From contig NZ_JABVWW010000009.1 of NCBI RefSeq assembly GCF_013350005.1, positions 1 through 64,000 of the forward strand: 64,000 nucleotides of DNA, read 5' to 3'. Under the pieces are notes generated by a model. It had not been told where the DNA came from, ran no database searches, and was given only the letters and a program-made list of their open reading frames with translations. How positions within the stretch are numbered: position 1 is the stretch's first letter; each line of letters begins with the position of its first letter. Below are positions 51,749-60,529 of the stretch, piece by piece. A program made the translations under genes and the position numbers. This DNA is from Methylocystis silviterrae (GTDB lineage: Bacteria > Pseudomonadota > Alphaproteobacteria > Rhizobiales > Beijerinckiaceae).

Positions 51749-51883
51749 GTGAAGACCTTACTCACGGAGCGCGGCTGGGAGCCGTTTCGCTTCCAGCGGG
51801 ACGTTTGGCGCGAAATGGCGAAGGGACGCTCAAATTGGGATCTGCCTGACGCCCGGGTTCCGCTACGGGTGGAACCCAGCTAA
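51749..51883 (+). pseudogene. N-terminal stub of the ligase-associated DEXH helicase
   Basis: From a GTG at 51749 the frame reads VKTLLTERGWEPFRFQRDVW, REMAKGRS and then stops after 44 codons. The first 28 residues match the conserved start of Lhr-like ligase-associated helicases (xxRGWxPFxFQxxVWxxxxxGxSG), just before where the Walker A motif should come. The remaining 800 or so residues are absent and the sequence runs into eutC on the other strand. Position directly after the ligase gene supports the identification. The original start codon may have been further upstream. Confidence 0.65.
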
Positions 51884-52665
51884 CTCTTGGCGTCGATCGC
51901 GCGCAGTTCTCCCGATGGAAGCGTATCGGCTTCGTCTTTGAGGTCGACGCCGGTCAGCTGGCGTCGGCGCGCCTCATGGCAAAGATAAACCAGCTTGCGC
52001 GCGGCGTCGGCATAGGGAAGGCCCTGCGGGCGGATATTCGAGAGGCAGTTACGCTCGGCGTCGGTGCGGCCGACGCGCGGCGCAAATGTGAGATAGACGC
52101 CCATGCTGTCGGGCGAGGAAAGGCCCGGTCGTTCGCCGATGAAAACCGCCACAAGCCTTGCCCCAAGCGTTTCGCCAATATCGTCGCCGAGGGCCACGCG
52201 CCCCTGTTCGGCGAGAACGATCGGCGCGATTTTCCACGATGTTCGATCGAGAGATTGCAGCGCTCTTTCGAGCACTGGAATTGCATGCCGGGCGATTGCG
52301 CGGGCGGATAGTCCTTCGGCGATGACAAATGAAAGGTCGTAATCGCCCGCGAGGGCTTTGAGATGCTGGCGGGAATCGTCGTCGAGTTTTCGGCCAAGGT
52401 CGGGACGCAGCAGAAAGCTTCGCCGATCGCGGGCGGCACTCTTCACGCGGACGGCCGTCAGCCCGCGCGAGGTCAACTCGTCGAAGAGCCGGTCGGCGTC
52501 GAGTCGCTCTTCCACCGCATCCCGCGCTTCGGCATGCGCCAGCTGGAAATCGAGAGTAGCGCGCGTCGTCAGCGCTGCTCCGGCGCGTGGCAGGAAAATT
52601 CTTGCCGGCGTCGCCGAACGCAGCATCGACATCTTATCAAGAGGCGTCGGGCGATCGTCGGCCAT
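51880..52665 (-). CDS. eutC: Ethanolamine ammonia-lyase small subunit
   Basis: About 261 residues from the ATG at 52665, which directly follows the eutB stop (TGA at 52670-52668). Family blocks: TPARIFLPRAGAALTT, FQLAHAEARDAVE, DLSFVIAEGLSARAI, VFIGERPGLSSPDSMGVYLTF and ERNCLSNIRPQGLPY. EutC binds adenosylcobalamin together with EutB and the pair converts ethanolamine to acetaldehyde and ammonia. Its stop overlaps the stub of the DNA-repair helicase on the other strand. No EutA reactivase, permease or microcompartment genes are seen nearby. Confidence 0.92.
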   Translation of the reverse strand: MADDRPTPLDKMSMLRSATPARIFLPRAGAALTTRATLDFQLAHAEARDAVEERLDADRLFDELTSRGLTAVRVKSAARDRRSFLLRPDLGRKLDDDSRQHLKALAGDYDLSFVIAEGLSARAIARHAIPVLERALQSLDRTSWKIAPIVLAEQGRVALGDDIGETLGARLVAVFIGERPGLSSPDSMGVYLTFAPRVGRTDAERNCLSNIRPQGLPYADAARKLVYLCHEARRRQLTGVDLKDEADTLPSGELRAIDAKS

Positions 52666-52667
52666 CC

Positions 52668-54047
52668 TCAGGCTCTTTCGAGAAGCGGCGCAAAGGATGC
52701 AGGCAGCGCCGGCGCCTGCAATTCGCCACGCGCGTCCGTCAAACCGACATCCGCGAGCCATTGCGCAAACTCCGGAGCGGGCGCCAGATTCAGCATACGC
52801 CGAACGGCAAGCACGTCATGATAGGAGGTGCTTTGATAATTCAGCATCACGTCGTCCGCGCCAGGGACACCCATGACGTAATTAACGCCGGCGACCGCGA
52901 GCAGCGTCAGTAGATCATCCATATCGTTCTGGTCGGCTTCGGCATGGTTCGTGTAACATACGTCGCAGCCCATCGGCAGTCCGAGCAGCTTGCCGCAGAA
53001 ATGGTCTTCGAGCGCCGCCCGCGTGATCTGCTTGCCGTCGAAGAGATATTCGGGGCCGATAAACCCGACGACCGTATTGATCAGCAGAGGATCGAACATC
53101 CGCGCGACGCCATAGGCGCGGGCTTCCAGCGTCTGCTGATCGCAATTCCAGTGGGCATTGGCCGAAAGCGCGCTGCCCTGGCCGGTTTCGAAATACATGA
53201 CATTGTCGCCGATCGTTCCGCGCCTGAGCGCAAGCGCGGCCTCGTGGGACTCGCGCAATAGGGCGAGGTCGATCCCGAAGCTTGAATTGGCGGCCTGCGT
53301 GCCCCCGATCGACTGAAACACCAGATCGACGGGCGCATGTCGCTCCATCAGCTGCAGCGTCGTCGTGACATGCGCGAGCACGCAGGATTGCGTCGGAATG
53401 TTCAGCGTCTCGCGCAGTTCATCGAGAAGGCTTAGGAGTTCGTAGCACTGTTCCGGACTGTCGGACGCCGGATTGACGCCGATGACCGCATCGCCATTGC
53501 CCAGCAGAAGTCCGTCGATGGCGCTTGCGAGGACGCCGCGAGCATCATCGGTCGGATGGTTGGGCTGAATGCGTGATGACAGCCGTCCGCGCAGGCCGAG
53601 CGTGTTACGAAATTTCGTGACGACGCGCCGCTTGGCGGCGATCAGGATCAGGTCCTGGTTGCGGCAGATCTTCGAGACCGCTGCGGCCATTTCGGGGGTG
53701 ATCCCAAAGGTCAAGGCGGCAAGCGCGTCCTCATCGACGGCGTCGGAGAGAAGCCAGTCGCGAAATTCTCCGACGGTCAGCGAGGCGATCGGCGCAAAGG
53801 CGTTTCGGTCGTGGCCGTCGAGGATCAGTCGCGTGACCTCGTCCTCTTCGTAGGGAACGAGCGCTTCGTTCAAAAACACGCTCAAGGGCAGATCGGCGAG
53901 GGCCATCTGCGCAGCGACGCGTTCCGCGGCGCTCATTGCCGCAATTCCGGCGAGGCAGTCGCCGGAACGCAATGGGGTCGCCTTCGCCATCAGCGTTTTA
54001 AGGTCTGGGAACCTGTAGCTCGTTCCACGTATCGTCGTCGCATACAT
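52668..54047 (-). CDS. eutB: Ethanolamine ammonia-lyase large subunit
   Basis: 459 residues, the TIM-barrel catalytic subunit. Seen: LNEALVPYEEDEVTRLI, FRNTLGLRGRLSSRIQPNHP, NPASDSPEQC, FQSIGGTQAANSSFGI, YFETGQGSALSANAH, GPEYLFDGKQ and MGCDVCYTNHAEADQND. Length agrees with E. coli EutB. GAGG precedes the ATG at 54047. It forms an operon with eutC and is divergent from the kinase-like gene at 54211, leaving about 160 bases for two promoters. It probably supplies acetaldehyde and ammonia from ethanolamine as carbon and nitrogen source. Confidence 0.94.
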   Translation of the reverse strand: MYATTIRGTSYRFPDLKTLMAKATPLRSGDCLAGIAAMSAAERVAAQMALADLPLSVFLNEALVPYEEDEVTRLILDGHDRNAFAPIASLTVGEFRDWLLSDAVDEDALAALTFGITPEMAAAVSKICRNQDLILIAAKRRVVTKFRNTLGLRGRLSSRIQPNHPTDDARGVLASAIDGLLLGNGDAVIGVNPASDSPEQCYELLSLLDELRETLNIPTQSCVLAHVTTTLQLMERHAPVDLVFQSIGGTQAANSSFGIDLALLRESHEAALALRRGTIGDNVMYFETGQGSALSANAHWNCDQQTLEARAYGVARMFDPLLINTVVGFIGPEYLFDGKQITRAALEDHFCGKLLGLPMGCDVCYTNHAEADQNDMDDLLTLLAVAGVNYVMGVPGADDVMLNYQSTSYHDVLAVRRMLNLAPAPEFAQWLADVGLTDARGELQAPALPASFAPLLERA

Positions 54048-54210
54048 GGCCAGACCTCGAAAGACCTTCTCACAGGCTATGGCGCCCCAGCGGACATGTC
54101 ACTGCCCGCTCTTAGGGTTTTCCCCAAGGCCCCGCGTAGCCCATGGCCTTTGCGCGCCAGCCGCATATATTAGCTCAGTCAGAGTTTGTTTTATTGCCCC
54201 GCCGGAGCCG

Positions 54211-55101
54211 ATGTCAGCCCATACCGCAGATCCCGAAGCCCTGATACGCGCGCTACCGCTCTGGCGCGGCCCGGTCGAGATCGCGCCGTTGCTCGGCGGC
54301 ATCACCAACAAAAATTATATCGTCAAGGATGGCGATCGATCCGTCGTCGTTCGCCTTGGCGGCGACATTCCGGTTCATGGCGTCATGCGCTTTAACGAGT
54401 TGGCGGCGAGCAGGGCCGCGGGCGCCTCCGGCATATCGCCGAAAGTTCTGTATGCCGCGCCGATGGCGATGGCGCTCGAATATATCTCGGGCCGCACCTA
54501 TGAGCCGGAAGACATGCGGGCGAACCGCAGACGCTGCGTCGATCTCATCAAGCGCGTTCATCGTGAGGTTGCGCTGCATTTGCGCGGGCCGACCCTGGCG
54601 TTCAACGTCTTCCATATCATTCGCGACTACGCCCATACGCTCGCCGAGGACAAAAGCCGGATGTCGGCGAAATTGCCGCGCTTGCTTGCCGCGAGCGAGA
54701 TTTTGGAAAAGGCGACGGGCGCGATCGACCTTGTCTTCGGCCATAATGATCTCCTTGCCGCGAATTTCATCGACGACGGGCGTCGGCTTTGGCTCGTCGA
54801 CTGGGACTATGCCGGATGGAATACGCCGCTGTTCGATCTTGGCGGACTCTCGTCGAATAATGGCTTTGACGCCACGGACGACGACGCGATGCTCGAGGAA
54901 TATTTCGAGGCGGCGCCGACCGATGCATTGCGGCGCCGCTTCAAGGCGATGCTTTGCGCCTCGCTGTTGCGCGAAGCGTTGTGGAGCCTTGTCTCGGAGA
55001 GTCGGTCCACGATTGATTTCGATTACGTCGCTTACTCAGAACAAAATCTGACGCGCTTCGATGACGCCTGGGCGGCGTTCCAGCAGATGGAAAGAGCATG
55101 A
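54211..55101 (+). CDS. Choline/ethanolamine-kinase-like phosphotransferase (APH fold)
   Basis: 296 residues from the ATG at 54211 (CGGAG upstream). The fold is that of aminoglycoside/choline kinases: a degenerate nucleotide loop (LLGGITNKNYIVK), ALEYISGRTY at the hinge, the catalytic loop FGHNDLLAANFI and the metal-binding LVDWDYAGWN. The pattern fits choline/ethanolamine kinase rather than antibiotic resistance. It lies between eutB and the amine dehydrogenase gene, whose start it overlaps (ATGA at 55098-55101), so an amino-alcohol substrate is likely. The true substrate is untested. Confidence 0.85.
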   Translation: MSAHTADPEALIRALPLWRGPVEIAPLLGGITNKNYIVKDGDRSVVVRLGGDIPVHGVMRFNELAASRAAGASGISPKVLYAAPMAMALEYISGRTYEPEDMRANRRRCVDLIKRVHREVALHLRGPTLAFNVFHIIRDYAHTLAEDKSRMSAKLPRLLAASEILEKATGAIDLVFGHNDLLAANFIDDGRRLWLVDWDYAGWNTPLFDLGGLSSNNGFDATDDDAMLEEYFEAAPTDALRRRFKAMLCASLLREALWSLVSESRSTIDFDYVAYSEQNLTRFDDAWAAFQQMERA

Positions 55102-57545
55102 CGGATCTCCCGCGAAGCGCCCAGATCGTCGTCGTCGGCGGCGGCATCGTTGGCTGCTCCGTCGCTTACCACCTCGCCAAGCGCGGCGTGGAGACGCTGC
55201 TGCTTGAACGCCATCAACTGTCCTCGGGTTCGACCTGGCATGCGGCGGGACTGATCGGTCAGTTGCGGACCAACGCCAATATCACCAAGCTCCTCGGTTA
55301 TTCGGTGGAGCTCTACGATCGGCTCGAAGCAGAGACAGGCTATGCGACGGGCTGGCGACGCAATGGCGGTCTTCGTCTCGCCTGCAACGCCGACCGATGG
55401 ATCGAAGTCAAGCGGCAGGCGACGTCCGCGAGGAGCTTCGGTCTGGAGATGCAGCTCCTGAGCGCCAAGGAGGCGCAGGCGCTCTGGCCGCTGATGAATG
55501 TCGATGACGTCATCGGCGCGGCTTTCCTGCCGACGGACGGACAAGCGAATCCTTCTGACATCACCCAGGCGCTGGCTAAGGGAGCGCGGCTTGCGGGCGC
55601 AAAGCTTGTCGAGGGCGTCGCCGTCACGGACTTCATCATCGAGAACGATTGCGTGCGCGGCGTCGTCACGAATCGCGGCGCCATCGCCTGCGAGAAGCTC
55701 GTGCTCTGCGCCGGCCTCTGGACCCAGCCGCTCGCGGCGCGCGCCGGCGTCACCGTTCCGCTCTCGGCGGTGCAACACCAATATCTCGTGACCGAAAAGA
55801 TCAACGGCGTAACGAGCGATCTGCCGACTCTGCGCGATCCGGATCGGCTCACCTATTACAAGGAGGAGGTCGGCGGCCTCGTTATGGGCGGCTATGAGCC
55901 AAATCCCGTGCCTTGGTCATCCGGCACCGTGCCCGAGGATTTCGCCTTTCGGCTTCTCCAAGACGATTGGGATCATTTCGAGCCGATCATGGATCTCGCG
56001 CTCGGCCGCGTGCCGGCGCTCGCCGAGGCCGGCGTCAAGCAGATGATCAACGGCCTCGAAAGCTTCACGCCCGACGGCAATTGGATGATCGGCGAAGCGC
56101 CGGAGGTGCGCAATTTCTTCGTCGGCGCCGGCTTCAACGCCTTCGGCATCGCGTCGGCGGGCGGCGCCGGCATGGCGCTGGCGGAATGGGCGGCGGACGG
56201 CGAACAGCCGTTCGATCTTTGGCCGGTCGACATCCGTCGCTTCGGCGCGCCACACAGGGATCCGTCCTGGGTGCGCGTGCGGACGCTCGAAGCCTATGCG
56301 CGTCACTACAGCATCGCCTGGCCCTTCGAAGAATTTACGTCGGGCCGGCCGCTGCGGCGCTCGCCGCTCTACGACCGCCTCAAGGCGAAGGGCGCGTGCT
56401 TCGGCGAAAAAATGGGTTTCGAACGGCCCAATTGGTTCGCGGATGTGAGCGTGGGCGAAGCGCCGCGCGATCGCTATTCATTCGGCAGGCCGGGCTGGTT
56501 CGATGCGGTCGGACGAGAGCATCGCGCATGCCGGGAGGCGGCGGCGCTTTTCGATCAGACAAGCTTCGCCAAGGCGCTCATTGTCGGCAAAGACGCCGAA
56601 GCGGCGCTGTCCTGGATCGCCGCCAACACTGTCGCCAAGCCGCCGGGCGCGGTCACCTATACGCAGTTGTTGAACCGCAAGGGCGGGATTGAATGCGACC
56701 TGACGATCACGCGATTGTCGATGGACCGCTTCTATGTCGTGACGGGGACGGCCTTCGGCACGCACGACTTCGACTGGATCAGGCGATCGATTCCCGAGGG
56801 CATGGACGCGCAAGTGATCGACGTCACCTCGGCGAATTCGGTGCTCGCATTGATGGGTCCGCGCGCGAGAGAGATTCTGCAATCGTGCTGCGACTATGAT
56901 CTTTCGAATGTCGCCTTTCCTTTCATGAGCGCCCGTGAAATTCGCTTGGCGGGCGCGCCGGTGCTGGCGATCCGCGTCACTTATGTGGGCGAACTCGGCT
57001 GGGAGCTTCACATCCCTGTCGATTTCGCTGTCTCGGTCTATGACGCGCTCATCGAGGCGGGCGCGCCGTTTTGCCTTGTCGACGCGGGCTATCGAGCGAT
57101 CGAATCTCTGCGTCTGGAGAAGGGCTACCGCGCGTGGGGCTCGGATATCGGTCCGGATCACACGCCGCCGATGGCGGGTCTCGGCTGGGCCGTCAAGATG
57201 AAGTTCGGCGCGCCTTTTCAGGGAAGAGACGCGCTCATTGAAGTCGGCGCGAATCCGTTGCCGCGTCTTCTCGCCGGATTCGTCGTCGACGATCCTGAGA
57301 TCGCGCTGCTCGGGCGTGAAACGATCTATCGCAACGGCCTGCGCGTCGGTTGGCTGTCGAGCGGCGGCTACGGCTATTCGATCGGCAAGGCGATCGGCTA
57401 CGGCTATGTTCGAAATTCCGAGGGGGTCGATCCGGCTTTTGTGCTCTCTGGCGAATATCAACTCGAAATCGCCGGCGAGCGCCGGCCGGCGACCGTCTCT
57501 CTTTCGCCGTTCTATGATCCGAAAGGCGAACGCCTACGCGCTTAG
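55098..57545 (+). CDS. FAD/GcvT-type amine dehydrogenase (dimethylglycine/sarcosine dehydrogenase-like)
   Basis: 815 residues. An N-terminal DAO flavoprotein domain (1-390) has the dinucleotide motif VVGGGIVGCSVAYHLAKRG and GSTWHAAGL, whose His is the site of covalent FAD in dimethylglycine dehydrogenases. A linker domain and GcvT-like folate-binding domains (about 430-810) follow, with LMGPRAREIL, ELGWELHIP and the C-terminal barrel. Such enzymes demethylate N-methyl amines and pass the carbon to tetrahydrofolate. Coupled to the kinase-like gene. The exact amine is not known; dimethylglycine or sarcosine are the best guesses. Confidence 0.87.
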   Translation: MTDLPRSAQIVVVGGGIVGCSVAYHLAKRGVETLLLERHQLSSGSTWHAAGLIGQLRTNANITKLLGYSVELYDRLEAETGYATGWRRNGGLRLACNADRWIEVKRQATSARSFGLEMQLLSAKEAQALWPLMNVDDVIGAAFLPTDGQANPSDITQALAKGARLAGAKLVEGVAVTDFIIENDCVRGVVTNRGAIACEKLVLCAGLWTQPLAARAGVTVPLSAVQHQYLVTEKINGVTSDLPTLRDPDRLTYYKEEVGGLVMGGYEPNPVPWSSGTVPEDFAFRLLQDDWDHFEPIMDLALGRVPALAEAGVKQMINGLESFTPDGNWMIGEAPEVRNFFVGAGFNAFGIASAGGAGMALAEWAADGEQPFDLWPVDIRRFGAPHRDPSWVRVRTLEAYARHYSIAWPFEEFTSGRPLRRSPLYDRLKAKGACFGEKMGFERPNWFADVSVGEAPRDRYSFGRPGWFDAVGREHRACREAAALFDQTSFAKALIVGKDAEAALSWIAANTVAKPPGAVTYTQLLNRKGGIECDLTITRLSMDRFYVVTGTAFGTHDFDWIRRSIPEGMDAQVIDVTSANSVLALMGPRAREILQSCCDYDLSNVAFPFMSAREIRLAGAPVLAIRVTYVGELGWELHIPVDFAVSVYDALIEAGAPFCLVDAGYRAIESLRLEKGYRAWGSDIGPDHTPPMAGLGWAVKMKFGAPFQGRDALIEVGANPLPRLLAGFVVDDPEIALLGRETIYRNGLRVGWLSSGGYGYSIGKAIGYGYVRNSEGVDPAFVLSGEYQLEIAGERRPATVSLSPFYDPKGERLRA

Positions 57546-57554
57546 CCGCTTCGC

Positions 57555-58796
57555 CTACGCTTCAAGTGAATGGCCGACGTCGGCGGCGCCATGGAGAGTG
57601 CGCGGCGCGTGAAATTTCGAGATCGCTTCCTCGACGGCGTCGAGCGCGAGATCGAGATCCTCTTGAGAAATGACGAAGGGCGGCGCCAAGCGCACGACCG
57701 TGTGATGCGTCGCGGTTGTCAGCACGCCTTTGGCGAGCAGGCCCTCGCAGATTTCCCGCGCGCTCGCGTAGCGCGGATCGATCTCGACGCCTGCCCAGAG
57801 GCCGCGCCCGCGAACTTCGCTGATCGCTGGGGCGCGCATCGCGTGCAGCCGTTGCAGCATTCTCGCGCCAAGCGCTTGGCTGCGTTCGACCAGCCGTTCG
57901 TCGCGAATGACATGCAGCGCCTCTAAACCAACGGCGGCGGCGAGAGCGTTGCCGCCGAAAGTCGATCCGTGCGAGCCGGGCGTGAAGACATCCATCACCT
58001 CGCGTTTCGCTACAAAAGCGGAGACGGGCAGAACGCCGCCGCCGAGCGCCTTTCCCAGCATCACGCCGTCGGGAAGGACATTCTCATGCTCAAAGGCGAA
58101 CCAGGCGCCGCTGCGCCCCAAACCCGATTGAATTTCGTCCAGCAGCAGCAAAACGCCGCGTTCGTCGCACAGTCGGCGCAACCCCGTGAGCCAGCCGTCC
58201 GGCGGCACGATGATCCCCGCCTCGCCTTGGATAGGCTCGACGAGAATGGCGGCGGTCTGCGGGGTGATGGCGGCTTCGAAGGCGGAGAGATCGCCAAACG
58301 GCGCGGCGCGAAAGCCTGGCATGAACGGACCAAACCCGTCTCGATACTCGCGTTCCGAGGAGAAGCTGATGATCGTGGTGGTGCGGCCATGGAAGTTGCC
58401 TGCGGCGACGATAATCTCGGGATTGGCAACGCCCTTCACGCGATTGGCCCAGCGGCGCGCCGCTTTAATCGCCGTCTCAACCGCCTCCGCGCCGGTGTTC
58501 ATCGGCAGAGCGACGTCGAGTCCTGTCAGGGTGCAGAGCTCCTCGAGAAAGGGCGCGAGCCGGTCATTGTAAAAGGCGCGGGACGGCACCGCGAGCCGTT
58601 GCGCCTGCTCAGCGAGCTTTGCAAGGATTCGGGGATGCGCGTGACCGAGGCTGACAGCAGAATAGGCGCTCATCATGTCGATGTAGCGCCGGCCTTCCAC
58701 ATCCCACAGATACGCGCCCTGTCCCCGCGTGAGTACGACGGGCAGCGGGTCGTAGTTTCTGGCGACGTGGGGGTTCCTGAACTCCGAGTTGTCCAT
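57555..58796 (-). CDS. Class III aminotransferase, ornithine/acetylornithine type
   Basis: 413 residues from the ATG at 58796. PLP-enzyme features: MNTGAEAVETAIKAARRW, FHGRTTTIISFS, LLDEIQSGLGRSG and the Schiff-base Lys in LGKALGGG; also SHGSTFGGNALA. Closest in look to ornithine-oxo-acid transaminase (RocD). Its 3' end faces the amine dehydrogenase and it is divergent from the aldehyde dehydrogenase at 58927. Given that neighbour and the DUF1338 gene, it might instead transaminate lysine or another diamine to a semialdehyde. RocD is the conservative reading. Confidence 0.85.
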   Translation of the reverse strand: MDNSEFRNPHVARNYDPLPVVLTRGQGAYLWDVEGRRYIDMMSAYSAVSLGHAHPRILAKLAEQAQRLAVPSRAFYNDRLAPFLEELCTLTGLDVALPMNTGAEAVETAIKAARRWANRVKGVANPEIIVAAGNFHGRTTTIISFSSEREYRDGFGPFMPGFRAAPFGDLSAFEAAITPQTAAILVEPIQGEAGIIVPPDGWLTGLRRLCDERGVLLLLDEIQSGLGRSGAWFAFEHENVLPDGVMLGKALGGGVLPVSAFVAKREVMDVFTPGSHGSTFGGNALAAAVGLEALHVIRDERLVERSQALGARMLQRLHAMRAPAISEVRGRGLWAGVEIDPRYASAREICEGLLAKGVLTTATHHTVVRLAPPFVISQEDLDLALDAVEEAISKFHAPRTLHGAADVGHSLEA

Positions 58797-58926
58797 ATCC
58801 GAGAGCTTTTGGCGCGCATTCGCTTTGGATAAATGCGTGCGAATGTTCAATGTGCTGACTACATTACATGGGCACATGCAGGGCGCGGCGCCAGCCGCGC
58901 AGCCGCCGCGGACATCGGGAGGTGAA

Positions 58927-60465
58927 ATGGAGGCGCGCGCTTTGGATCCAGGCGTCGCCGCGGAAGCCGCGGCCCTCCTGCGCAAGATGGGGGTCAATTC
59001 AGAGTCCTTCGAGCGAGGCTCGGTGACAGCCCGTTCGCCGATTACTGGCGAGATCATTGCACGCGTCGAGAGCGCGGATTCGGCGGCCGTGCATGGCGCC
59101 ATTGCTAGAGCGGCGCATGCCTTTCGCATCTGGCGCAACGTCCCGGCGCCCCGCCGAGGCGAGTTCGTGCGCTTGCTCGGTGAAGAGCTGAGAGCGGTCA
59201 AGACCGAGCTGGGGCGTCTTGTCACGATCGAGGCCGGCAAAATCACGACGGAGGGTCTCGGCGAAGTTCAGGAGATGATCGACATCTGCGACTTTGCCGT
59301 GGGCCTCTCGCGTCAGCTCCACGGCTTGACCATCGCCACCGAGCGCCGCGGCCATCGGATGATGGAAACCTGGCGCCCGCTCGGCGTCGTCGGAATCATC
59401 ACCAGTTTCAACTTTCCGGTCGCCGTCTGGGCCTGGAACGCGGCGCTCGCGCTGGTCTGCGGAAATACGCTGGTCTGGAAGCCCTCTGAAAAGACTCCGC
59501 TTGTGGCGCTGGCGACCCAAGCGCTATTCGAGCGCGCCGCGGCGCGTTTCGGCGATGCGCCGGACGGGCTTTCAACCGTGCTTGTCGGCGGGCGCGACGT
59601 CGGTGAAACGCTTGTCGAAGACGCGCGGGTTCAACTCGTTTCCGCGACGGGTTCGACGGCGATGGGGCGCGCCATCGCGCCGCGCCTCGCGGGTCGTTTC
59701 GCGAAGTCTATTCTGGAACTCGGCGGCAACAACGCCGCCGTCGTTTGCGCCTCTGCGCCGCTTGATTTGGCCGTTCGCGCAATTGCGTTCGCGGCCATGG
59801 GCACGGCGGGCCAGCGATGCACGACGCTGCGGCGGCTGATCGTTCATGAAGACGTTTATGACGAACTTCTCGGTCGCTTGCGGCGCGCCTACACATCAGT
59901 CTCGGTCGGCGATCCCCGAGACGGCGCCGCGCTTGTCGGCCCGCTCATCGATCAGAACGCCTATGCGGCGATGCGCGCCGCGCTCGAAGATGCGCGCGCG
60001 GCAGGTGGCGTCATCCTCGGCGGAGAGCGCGTGCTGACGGAGACATTCCCCGACGCGTTCTACGTCCGCCCGGCGCTCGTCGAAATGCCGGGGCAGACGG
60101 AGGTCGTTCGGCGGGAGACATTCGCGCCCATCCTTTATGTGATGAGGTTCCGCAGCCTCGACGAAGCGATAGCACTCAATAACGATGTCGCACATGGTCT
60201 TGCGTCATCGATCTTTACCGCGCGCCTGGACGAAGCCGAGCGCTTCATGGCCGCCGACGGATCGGACTGCGGCATCGTCAATGTGAACATCGGACCTTCC
60301 GGCGCCGAAATCGGCGGAGCCTTCGGCGGCGAGAAGGACACGGGCGGCGGCCGCGAAGCGGGCTCTGACTGTTGGAAATTCTATATGCGCCGGGCCACCA
60401 ACACGATTAACTATTCAGGCGAACTGCCGCTGGCGCAGGGCGTCAAATTTGATCTTAGCGCATGA
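58927..60465 (+). CDS. ALDH7-type aldehyde dehydrogenase (aminoadipate-semialdehyde dehydrogenase-like)
   Basis: 512 residues; the ATG at 58927 has GGGAGGTG at ideal distance. ALDH signatures: GIITSFNFPVAVWAWN, KPSEKTPL, LELGGNNAAVV (general base Glu), catalytic Cys298 in GTAGQRCTTLRR and SGAEIGGAFGGEKDTGGGREAGSDCWKFYMRR at the end, read in segments. The NFPV and GGEK..GGGRE..SD blocks are those of antiquitin (ALDH7/AmaB), which oxidises 2-aminoadipate-6-semialdehyde in lysine breakdown. The following DUF1338 gene acts later in the same pathway in pseudomonads, which supports the call. Confidence 0.88.
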   Translation: MEARALDPGVAAEAAALLRKMGVNSESFERGSVTARSPITGEIIARVESADSAAVHGAIARAAHAFRIWRNVPAPRRGEFVRLLGEELRAVKTELGRLVTIEAGKITTEGLGEVQEMIDICDFAVGLSRQLHGLTIATERRGHRMMETWRPLGVVGIITSFNFPVAVWAWNAALALVCGNTLVWKPSEKTPLVALATQALFERAAARFGDAPDGLSTVLVGGRDVGETLVEDARVQLVSATGSTAMGRAIAPRLAGRFAKSILELGGNNAAVVCASAPLDLAVRAIAFAAMGTAGQRCTTLRRLIVHEDVYDELLGRLRRAYTSVSVGDPRDGAALVGPLIDQNAYAAMRAALEDARAAGGVILGGERVLTETFPDAFYVRPALVEMPGQTEVVRRETFAPILYVMRFRSLDEAIALNNDVAHGLASSIFTARLDEAERFMAADGSDCGIVNVNIGPSGAEIGGAFGGEKDTGGGREAGSDCWKFYMRRATNTINYSGELPLAQGVKFDLSA

Positions 60466-60529
60466 CGCTACGCTCATGATTTCCGCCGCTTGTGGATTAC
60501 ATACCCGAGGGTAGCGAAGGTCACAAAAG

